A stretch of DNA of 10,391 nt from an uncultured Eggerthella sp. (lineage in GTDB: Bacteria > Actinomycetota > Coriobacteriia > Coriobacteriales > Eggerthellaceae), in contig URMQ01000052.1 in the NCBI GenBank assembly GCA_900548955.1, positions 1 through 10,391 of the forward strand. Direction: 5' to 3'. A program made the position numbers and the translations under genes. The notes beneath the pieces were generated by a model. The model was not told the DNA's origin. It saw only the letters and a program-made list of their open reading frames with translations, and did no database searches. Below, one piece after another: positions 4,925-10,391 of this stretch. The stretch's first letter is position 1, and each line of letters opens with the position of its first letter.

Positions 4925-7900
4925 CTATTCACTTCTTAGCGCTTCAACAGGATCTTTTCGACTTGCCGAAGATGACGGAATAAGTCCTGCAATAAAGGTT
5001 AAGAACACACTGATAAGAACCAGCACTGCAGCAGCCGTAGGAGGCAATGCCGCAATATTAGGTACATCAAAGAGTAACTCGATGAGTGCACTTATCGGTA
5101 TACAGAGCAAAGCCGTAATACCCACACCAAGTAGACCTGCAATCAAACCCTCAATAATTGTTTCAGCATTAAACACATGCGAAATATCCTTTTTACTTGC
5201 ACCGATCGCACGCAAGATACCAATTTCCTTGCGACGTTCCAGAACGCTGATATAGGTAATTACACCGATCATGATGGAAGATACCACCAAGGAAATTGAC
5301 ACGAACGCAATTAATACGTAACTAATCATATCGACGATCGTCGTAACCGAAGACATCAGAGCACCCACAATGTCGGTATAGGTAATAACTTTATCCTCTT
5401 CGCCACTTTCCTCCATTTGAGAATTATACGAATCAAGAATTTCTATAACGTGCTCTTTACTCTCAAAATCAGTAGGATAGATATCTATACCCGAAGGCTC
5501 TGATTTGTCCGCATAACCCAACTCTCGCAAATTACTGTCATAGGTGGTTTCACCGCCTGTCATCATGGACATCATAAGTTCGCCTAAACTTTCTTCGTCC
5601 ATATTGACCTTAAAAGCATTCGCCATTGCATTGGGATCAATCTGCATAGCAGAAGCCATATTGGTAGCAAGCTGAGCCATCTGAGCCTGCATGGCACCAC
5701 CAAGCTGCTGCTGCAGCGCCGTACCGAACTGAGACATTGTGGTAGAAATTGCTTGCGTCATATACTGCTGAATTGCAGAAGTAAGTTGCGTCTGCACCGC
5801 AGCCTGAAGTGTGGCAGTGATTTGCGATTGAACCTGCAGAGGCAAAGAGCTGCCAATCTGTTGTGAAACTTGATTCCGAATGCTCTCCTCCACGCCTGAA
5901 TCAAATGCAATAGCAGCAGATACGCCATTATTTATGAGAGCTTGCGCCTCACTTGAAGAAAGATAAACATTTAGAGCCGTATTAAAATCGCTATACTGAC
6001 CAGCATTTTCTCTATACCAACCAAAAAAGCCATAAACAACTTGCTCCATGGTGTCTGCTAGCATTAGTGAATCAACGGTAACACCTTCTTGTAAATTAAT
6101 CCCATTCAAGTCAAACGACATATTCGTCAGACTGTCAAGATCCATCTGACTCGGATCAACCTGAATTGATGATGCATCAAACGCAGGCAGTGAACTCATA
6201 TCAACACTAACGTTTGACAAGTCTAGGTTCATATCGCCCAAACCTGCTGTAAGCGCACTTTCGTCTATCTTGAAAGCAGCCGAAATCGCATTGCCGTCAA
6301 TGGTGAATAAGGAATCCATGCTGAAACTAGAATTGCCCTCGTCTTCTTCACCAAAGGGTTTGCCCGTAAATACATTAATATCGGAATCTGCCAGCTGATC
6401 TTGTACAATCTTGCTCTGAGAGGCCTGTTCAATAATGTGGTCAGTCAAAGACGCGGGATAATTAATGCCTGAAGATAACATCGAAGCATTGGCATCCTCT
6501 TTCGGCTGCACAATGCCCACAATCTTTATTTCTTCGCCATTGTCAATCAAATCGCGCATATAGCTTTCGTTGTCGGTCTTATCTCGCCAAACATCGTAGC
6601 CACTGTCATATTCGTAATAGTCTGCTGCATTCACCAGCTTAAACGTAACATTTAAAATATCGTCGTAGGTTGGATCAGTAATATCGTCAGGAGCAGTTAC
6701 CTCTTCTTCATCGGCAAACTGTTCCACCATGGTTTCTAATTCTTCTGAATCACGCAATCCTAGTGTGTATAGCATGAAGTCACTAATACCACCATTGCCG
6801 GTAAGAACCAAAACGCATTCATTGTAGTTTTGAGGCCAATGACCAGCTTTTACATCGTATTGGTCTTCATACAAATTCGGATTGCTGGGCATTTCATAAA
6901 ACACATTGGTGCTCATGCTGGCGCTCATAATACTATTTGAACTTACCGTGGAACTAATACCCAAGGAAGAAAACGAGGTATCGGGATTCACCTGATGAAT
7001 GGTTTTTGTATCAGAACTATATATTTGCGGTACCACATCGTAGCTGTATTCAATTGTTGATGTGTACTGTTCAATACCGCTTTGACCACTATCGAAATAC
7101 TCTTTTAGCGAAGCCAAGTCGTTCGAGGTCACACTCGACAACATATTGGTAACCATGTTGATTACCTTGACGCGGTCATTCCCATCTCCTTCTTCGCCAT
7201 TGGCAGCATCGCTGCCTTCCGCTGCAGCACCCACCATCATAGAAGTCATATCAAAACCGGTACTTTGAATTTGCAGAGGATATTCTGAAAGGGTTTCTTC
7301 TTCAACATTAGCAATATAGGTATTTACGCCATTTGCCAGAGCCAAAATTGCTGCAATACCAATAATGCCAATAGACCCCGCAAACGCCGTCATAATCGTA
7401 CGGCCCTTTTTAGTCATAAGATTATTGAAAGAAAGACCAAGCGCCGTCAAAAAGCTCATGCGAGTTTTACGAATTGGTTTATCTGATAAACGCATTTCCT
7501 CTTCGGTTGGCTCATAGGGATCTGTATCGGAAGCAATAACGCCGTCCGTTAAATTCACAATACGCGTTGCATACTGCTCTGCCAATTCTGGATTATGTGT
7601 AACCATTACCACCAAACGATCTTTGGCGATTTCGGTAAGCAAATCCATAATCTGAACACTTGTCTTAGAATCAAGGGCGCCTGTAGGTTCATCAGCTAAA
7701 AGAATTTCTGGATCATTAATTAACGCTCGAGCAATTGCAACACGCTGCATCTGACCACCAGAAAGCTGACTAGGCTTTTTGTTTACATGCTCGCCCAAGC
7801 CAACTTCTTCAAGTGCCTTCTTCGCACGTTCTTGACGCTCTTCTTTTGAAACGCCCGAAAGCGTAAGCGCCAATTCGACATTCGCCAAAATGGTTTGATG

Positions 7901-8188
7901 AGGAATTAAATTGTAGCTTTGGAATACAAATCCAACTCGATTATTGCGGAAGGTATCCCAATCATGGTCTTTATATTCCTTAGTAGAAATGCCATCAATG
8001 ATTAAATCGCCATAATCATAATGATCAAGCCCACCCACGATGTTAAGCAACGTGGTTTTACCAGAGCCAGACGGTCCTAGAATTGCTACAAATTCATTAT
8101 CGCGAAATGAAACCGAAATATCATTGAGTGCTACCTGAGTAAAATCGCCCGTAGTGTACGATTTATAAATGTGCTGCAGTTGAAGCAT
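4925..8188 (-). CDS. MacB/FtsX-type ABC transporter, ATPase-permease fusion with giant extracytoplasmic region
   Basis: One 1087-residue chain carries both halves of a type VII (MacB/LolCDE-like) transporter. ATPase features: Walker A GPSGSGKT (38-45), Q-loop Q90, signature LSGGQ (142-146), Walker B ILLADE (162-167), D-loop ALDS (171-174) and H198, all intact. A first membrane helix lies at about 268-288. Three more at about 950-980, 1012-1040 and 1048-1072 form the FtsX domain, with ERRKEIGILRAIGASKKDI at 984-1002 and the usual DPVEALR end. Between them lie some 650 extracytoplasmic residues: an acidic mixed region, a run of Asp/Leu/Ser repeats (650-700), and a long Gln/Ala/Met-rich amphipathic helix (about 765-855). 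Such proteins work as dimers and use ATP to drive movement of the outside domains, either for export or for envelope or peptide handling; substrate unknown. The start follows GGGGAAGG (8195-8202) by 6 bases. Confidence 0.93.
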   Translation of the reverse strand: MLQLQHIYKSYTTGDFTQVALNDISVSFRDNEFVAILGPSGSGKTTLLNIVGGLDHYDYGDLIIDGISTKEYKDHDWDTFRNNRVGFVFQSYNLIPHQTILANVELALTLSGVSKEERQERAKKALEEVGLGEHVNKKPSQLSGGQMQRVAIARALINDPEILLADEPTGALDSKTSVQIMDLLTEIAKDRLVVMVTHNPELAEQYATRIVNLTDGVIASDTDPYEPTEEEMRLSDKPIRKTRMSFLTALGLSFNNLMTKKGRTIMTAFAGSIGIIGIAAILALANGVNTYIANVEEETLSEYPLQIQSTGFDMTSMMVGAAAEGSDAANGEEGDGNDRVKVINMVTNMLSSVTSNDLASLKEYFDSGQSGIEQYTSTIEYSYDVVPQIYSSDTKTIHQVNPDTSFSSLGISSTVSSNSIMSASMSTNVFYEMPSNPNLYEDQYDVKAGHWPQNYNECVLVLTGNGGISDFMLYTLGLRDSEELETMVEQFADEEEVTAPDDITDPTYDDILNVTFKLVNAADYYEYDSGYDVWRDKTDNESYMRDLIDNGEEIKIVGIVQPKEDANASMLSSGINYPASLTDHIIEQASQSKIVQDQLADSDINVFTGKPFGEEDEGNSSFSMDSLFTIDGNAISAAFKIDESALTAGLGDMNLDLSNVSVDMSSLPAFDASSIQVDPSQMDLDSLTNMSFDLNGINLQEGVTVDSLMLADTMEQVVYGFFGWYRENAGQYSDFNTALNVYLSSSEAQALINNGVSAAIAFDSGVEESIRNQVSQQIGSSLPLQVQSQITATLQAAVQTQLTSAIQQYMTQAISTTMSQFGTALQQQLGGAMQAQMAQLATNMASAMQIDPNAMANAFKVNMDEESLGELMMSMMTGGETTYDSNLRELGYADKSEPSGIDIYPTDFESKEHVIEILDSYNSQMEESGEEDKVITYTDIVGALMSSVTTIVDMISYVLIAFVSISLVVSSIMIGVITYISVLERRKEIGILRAIGASKKDISHVFNAETIIEGLIAGLLGVGITALLCIPISALIELLFDVPNIAALPPTAAAVLVLISVFLTFIAGLIPSSSASRKDPVEALRSE

Positions 8189-8221
8189 AAAGGGCCTTCC
8201 CCAATTACGTAGTATTTTTAC

Positions 8222-8239
8222 CCATTTTTATGATAATGG
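8222..8239. promoter_or_regulatory. Possible ABC gene promoter -10 within an inverted repeat
   Basis: On the minus strand TATCAT (8230-8235) matches the -10 consensus at 5/6 and lies about 40 bases before the start codon. The -35 is poor: TTGTTG at 17-base spacing matches only its first three bases. The -10 sits inside CCATT-N8-AATGG (8222-8239), extendable to TACC/GGTA with a bulge, which could be an operator. Confidence 0.3.
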
Positions 8240-8296
8240 TACATAACCTGTCCAACAATTGAAGAAGTGAAAGTGTCATTTACCTGTAAAAACTAT

Positions 8297-8335
8297 AAGA
8301 ACTCGCCCGATCCAGTCTGAACCAAGCGAGTTCTT
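8297..8335 (-). terminator. Terminator-like hairpin downstream of panF
   Basis: Arms AAGAACTCGC / GCGAGTTCTT (10 bp, perfect) enclose a 19-base loop 37 bases after the panF stop. On the minus strand it is followed by ATAGTTTTT. The arms repeat the first nine bases of those at 3558-3590. The long loop lowers confidence slightly. Confidence 0.7.
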
Positions 8336-8372
8336 AAACACATTGAAGTAAATTGATGGGTTACTGCTAACA

Positions 8373-9872
8373 CTATTCACCAAAGAACACAGCTCTTGTT
8401 TCGAGTTCTTTGGCAGAATCTTTTGACCTTACTGCCAGTGAACCAATAACCATACAAAGAAGCGAAACAGTAATACCTATAACAATTTGATGCAAGCCAA
8501 AGAAAGTTATTCCCGCAGCCATGGTTCCACAATAAGCAAGCGTTCCACCTACTATCGAAAGCAAAGCGCCTGTTTTATTTGCCTTTTTCCAGAATAGACC
8601 CATCACCAAGACCCAACAGAAAGCCGTTTCAAGACCACCAAAAGCAAACATGTTAATCTTCCAAATAACATCAGGGGGAACAACAGAAAGAACAAAAACG
8701 ATAACTCCCACAACAAATGTAAACACCTGGCTATAACGAGCAACCTGCTTTCCATTTGGAACATTGCTCTTTTCTTCACAGCGATGAAGATACATATCTT
8801 TAATGATGGATGAGGAAGAAAAGATCAACAAAGATGCTACTGTGGAAATCGAAGCAGCAACAGGACCAATAATAGCCACACCAGCTAACCACGGTGGCAG
8901 CGATTGAACAATAGCAAGAGGAATAATGTTATCAACGCTATTTCCGTAAGCAGAAATATCAGCAGGTAAGATACCTTTTGCCAATACACCAAGCGCAGTA
9001 ACACCAATCATCATTGCGCCAATAATTATGGTTCCAATAATCATTGCTTGGCGAAGAGACTTAGAGTCTTTATAGCCCATACACCGCACAACTGATTGAG
9101 GCAAACAGAACGTGAATACGCCAACAAGAAGCCACTGGGTAAAATACAATCCAATTGGCATATCTCCGCCGCCGAAAGGTTCTAACAGTTGAGGATTATG
9201 GGTTTGAAGATTTGCCATGATATTAGCGTAGCCACCACCAGCATTCAAAATACCGCCAGCAAGCACAAAAATACCCACGATCATTGCAATACCGCACAGG
9301 GTATCAACGAAGGCAACGCCGCGGAAACCACCAAGAGCAGTAAACAGAATTGCTGCAATACCAAAAATAGCTAAGCCTACTTCATAAGAATAGCCAGTAA
9401 CAGCTTCAAACAACTTTGCGCCGCCCACAAACTGAGCAACCATAGTTGCACCAAAGAAAAGAACGATTACGATCGCTGCAACGTTTGCAAGTGCGTTTGA
9501 GTTGTAACGAGCGCGGATAACATCAATTACCGTAATAGCTCCAAGCTTACGCGAAACCAAGGCCATTTTCTTACCCATAATGCCATAGAGCAAAAAGAGC
9601 GCAGTAACCTGAATAGTTGCCATATAAACCCAACCAAAACCTACATTCCAAGCCTGGCCAGGACCGCCCACAAAAGAACTAACCGAACCATACGTAGCAA
9701 TAGTAGTCATTGCCAAAACAAAAGCACCTAGGCTACGACTACCAATAAAGTATTCGGAAACAAAACCAGCTTCACGACGTTTACGAGATTGATAGCGTAC
9801 AAAAAACGTAATGCCTAAACCAAGAAGAAGGAATAAGGCAACAGGGATAAGGGTGGCTGGATTTCCGCTCAT
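8373..9872 (-). CDS. panF: Sodium/pantothenate symporter PanF
   Basis: This SSS-family symporter of 499 residues takes up pantothenate (vitamin B5, the precursor of coenzyme A) with sodium across the cytoplasmic membrane. It follows E. coli PanF closely as I recall it. Matches are EYFIGSRSLG (40-49), SSFVGGPG (65-72), GGAKLFE (150-156), YTAFGGFR-like FTALGGFR (177-184), LPQSVVRCMGYKDSKSL (257-273), the Na-site region SISTVASLL...SSIIKDMYL (341-362) and FGGLE..F.W.LV.GLFW..AN..GAL (411-437). Thirteen hydrophobic segments and the length fit the family. The ATG at 9872 follows GGAGGT (9878-9883) by 5 bases and shares its A with the TAA of yhdT (TAATG), so translation is probably coupled. The yhdT partner makes the pantothenate assignment stronger than homology to other SSS members would alone. 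Confidence 0.9.
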   Translation of the reverse strand: MSGNPATLIPVALFLLLGLGITFFVRYQSRKRREAGFVSEYFIGSRSLGAFVLAMTTIATYGSVSSFVGGPGQAWNVGFGWVYMATIQVTALFLLYGIMGKKMALVSRKLGAITVIDVIRARYNSNALANVAAIVIVLFFGATMVAQFVGGAKLFEAVTGYSYEVGLAIFGIAAILFTALGGFRGVAFVDTLCGIAMIVGIFVLAGGILNAGGGYANIMANLQTHNPQLLEPFGGGDMPIGLYFTQWLLVGVFTFCLPQSVVRCMGYKDSKSLRQAMIIGTIIIGAMMIGVTALGVLAKGILPADISAYGNSVDNIIPLAIVQSLPPWLAGVAIIGPVAASISTVASLLIFSSSSIIKDMYLHRCEEKSNVPNGKQVARYSQVFTFVVGVIVFVLSVVPPDVIWKINMFAFGGLETAFCWVLVMGLFWKKANKTGALLSIVGGTLAYCGTMAAGITFFGLHQIVIGITVSLLCMVIGSLAVRSKDSAKELETRAVFFGE

Positions 9873-10183
9873 TACTTACCTCCTTCAACTGAAGAAGATA
9901 CAGACTGAGAATCCCCAGAAACATCTGGAATAGCGTTAATCTCTTCATCTTCAAGGTCTATATCCTTAAAAATGAATTTGCTCATATAAACAGATACCGC
10001 AATAGCAAAAATCCAGGTACCAAAGCAACCCGTAATAATCCAAAGCGGCGTATTAAAAACAACAATGTTAAGAGGAGCAATACCAAAGCCTGCAATAATC
10101 CAAACGATAATAGTAAGGAATAGTGCAACTACCGCTCCCTTTGCTTCTTTATTAGCTTGTTGAAGCTTTTCTTTGTAATTCAT
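9872..10183 (-). CDS. yhdT: YhdT family (DUF997) small membrane protein, PanF partner
   Basis: The 103-residue protein has two membrane helices (about 17-35 and 47-68). It ends its conserved part with SKFIFKDIDLEDEE (68-81), closely matching the KFIYRDIPLEDD end of E. coli YhdT; QQANKEAKGA and PLWI also align. DUF997 genes are typically found directly upstream of panF, as here, but their biochemical role is not known to me; a helper subunit of the symporter is a reasonable inference. A tail of about 20 Ser/Asp/Glu/Gly-rich residues is longer than in the E. coli protein. I chose the ATG at 10183 because AAAAGG (10189-10194) lies 5 bases before it. A TTG at 10210 would add nine residues but would sit almost on the predicted transcription start. 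Confidence 0.88.
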   Translation of the reverse strand: MNYKEKLQQANKEAKGAVVALFLTIIVWIIAGFGIAPLNIVVFNTPLWIITGCFGTWIFAIAVSVYMSKFIFKDIDLEDEEINAIPDVSGDSQSVSSSVEGGK

Positions 10184-10218
10184 GAAAACCTTTTCATCTA
10201 GGTAATACAAGTTAATGA

Positions 10219-10240
10219 ATTATACCGCGGAGAAAGCGGT
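10219..10240 (-). promoter_or_regulatory. Putative yhdT-panF promoter with adjacent inverted repeat
   Basis: A consensus TATAAT lies on the minus strand at 10219-10224, 35 bases before the ATG at 10183. The position 17 bases further upstream reads ATTTTC, a poor -35. ACCGC (10224-10228) and GCGGT (10236-10240) form a 5-bp inverted repeat with a 7-base spacer in the -10/-35 interval, a possible operator. Another -10-like box, TATGAT, lies at 10251-10256. Confidence 0.55.
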
Positions 10241-10348
10241 CGAAAATAGAATCATATAAAAGGTTCCGCTATCTATCGCAAGACCTAGGTAAACGGAAAA
10301 GCAAACTAACAATAAGGGCTTAAAATAATTCCCTATAAAACAGACAGC

Positions 10349-10366
10349 GCCCTGCATGAGCAGAAC
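10349..10366 (-). terminator. Weak hairpin at the end of the 5S rRNA
   Basis: GTTCTGC-TCAT-GCAGGGC on the minus strand can form a 7-bp stem with two GU pairs. GCTGTCTGTTTTATA follows. It overlaps the 3' end of the putative 5S rRNA, so it may be a terminator, a processing signal, or a chance pairing competing with 5S helix I. Confidence 0.35.
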
Positions 10367-10391
10367 GACCTATCCTCCCACGGACTACACC
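10360..10391 (-). rRNA. rrf: 3' end of 5S rRNA (partial, runs off the right edge)
   Basis: Read on the minus strand, the last 32 bases run GGTGTAGTCC, then GTGGGAGGATAGGTCG, then GTTCTGC. GUGGGAG.RUAGGUCG followed by a closing helix strand is the conserved 3' region of bacterial 5S rRNA. GTTCTGC would be the 3' strand of helix I, predicting a 5' end like GCAGAAC about 85 bases outside the window. Only the 3' third is visible, so the call depends on this motif alone. Confidence 0.7.

Noticed and set aside
4920..5255. Plus-strand open frame of 111 codons opposite the ABC gene
   Set aside because: It lies antisense to the conserved FtsX domain, has no recognisable motif or ribosome binding site, and is explained as a shadow of the real gene.
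10184..10210. TTG start at 10210 extending YhdT by nine residues
   Set aside because: The TATAAT at 10219-10224 would place the transcript start almost at this codon, and the ATG at 10183 has a properly spaced AAAAGG.
10241..10348. Possible RNA gene or riboswitch between 5S and yhdT
   Set aside because: No stable branched structure or known aptamer consensus was visible; only weak -10-like boxes.

Overview
This window looks like chromosomal DNA from an anaerobic actinobacterium, most plausibly of the Coriobacteriia (Eggerthellales-like). That assignment rests on the MFS protein, the DUF6125 protein and the very large single-chain ABC transporter, which resemble proteins I associate with that group. 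It is a recollection-based inference; the only rRNA in view is a fragment at the right edge. The DNA is AT-leaning by eye and I see no phage, integrase, transposase, tRNA or CRISPR signal.

Left part (1-1797, plus strand): an MFS efflux-type transporter (9-1343) whose true start may lie off the left edge, followed by the C-terminal stub of a DUF853/HerA-like (YjgR-type) protein. The stub has lost its body and carries an apparent frameshift. A strong bidirectional terminator (1718-1745) closes the region and also serves the gene converging from the right.

Middle-left part (1798-4820): on the minus strand are a membrane-anchored zinc-ribbon protein, a cysteine-rich DUF6125 protein with a clear ribosome binding site at 3383, and a four-helix membrane protein. 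The last is divergent from a TetR-family regulator gene (4248-4820). The 166-bp gap between them holds six TGAACA/TGTTCA half-sites: two compact operators fused into a 40-bp palindrome next to the membrane gene, and a stretched pair next to the regulator gene. This is the most self-contained regulatory unit in the window. The likely logic is that the regulator represses both itself and the membrane protein.

Middle-right part (4925-8188, minus): a 1087-residue MacB/FtsX-type ABC transporter with ATPase and permease in one chain and an unusually large extracytoplasmic region of roughly 650 residues between the first and second membrane helices. It has its own upstream region and a downstream hairpin.

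Right part (8297-10391, minus): panF (sodium/pantothenate symporter) preceded by yhdT (DUF997). The two overlap by one base (TAATG), as in a translationally coupled operon, with a TATAAT box in front. At the extreme right edge is what looks like the 3' end of a 5S rRNA gene on the same strand, so an rRNA operon probably ends just upstream of yhdT-panF.

I do not see a clearly new multi-gene defence or mobile system. The best candidates for something undescribed are the TetR/four-helix membrane protein unit with its operator array, and the extracytoplasmic part of the ABC transporter.
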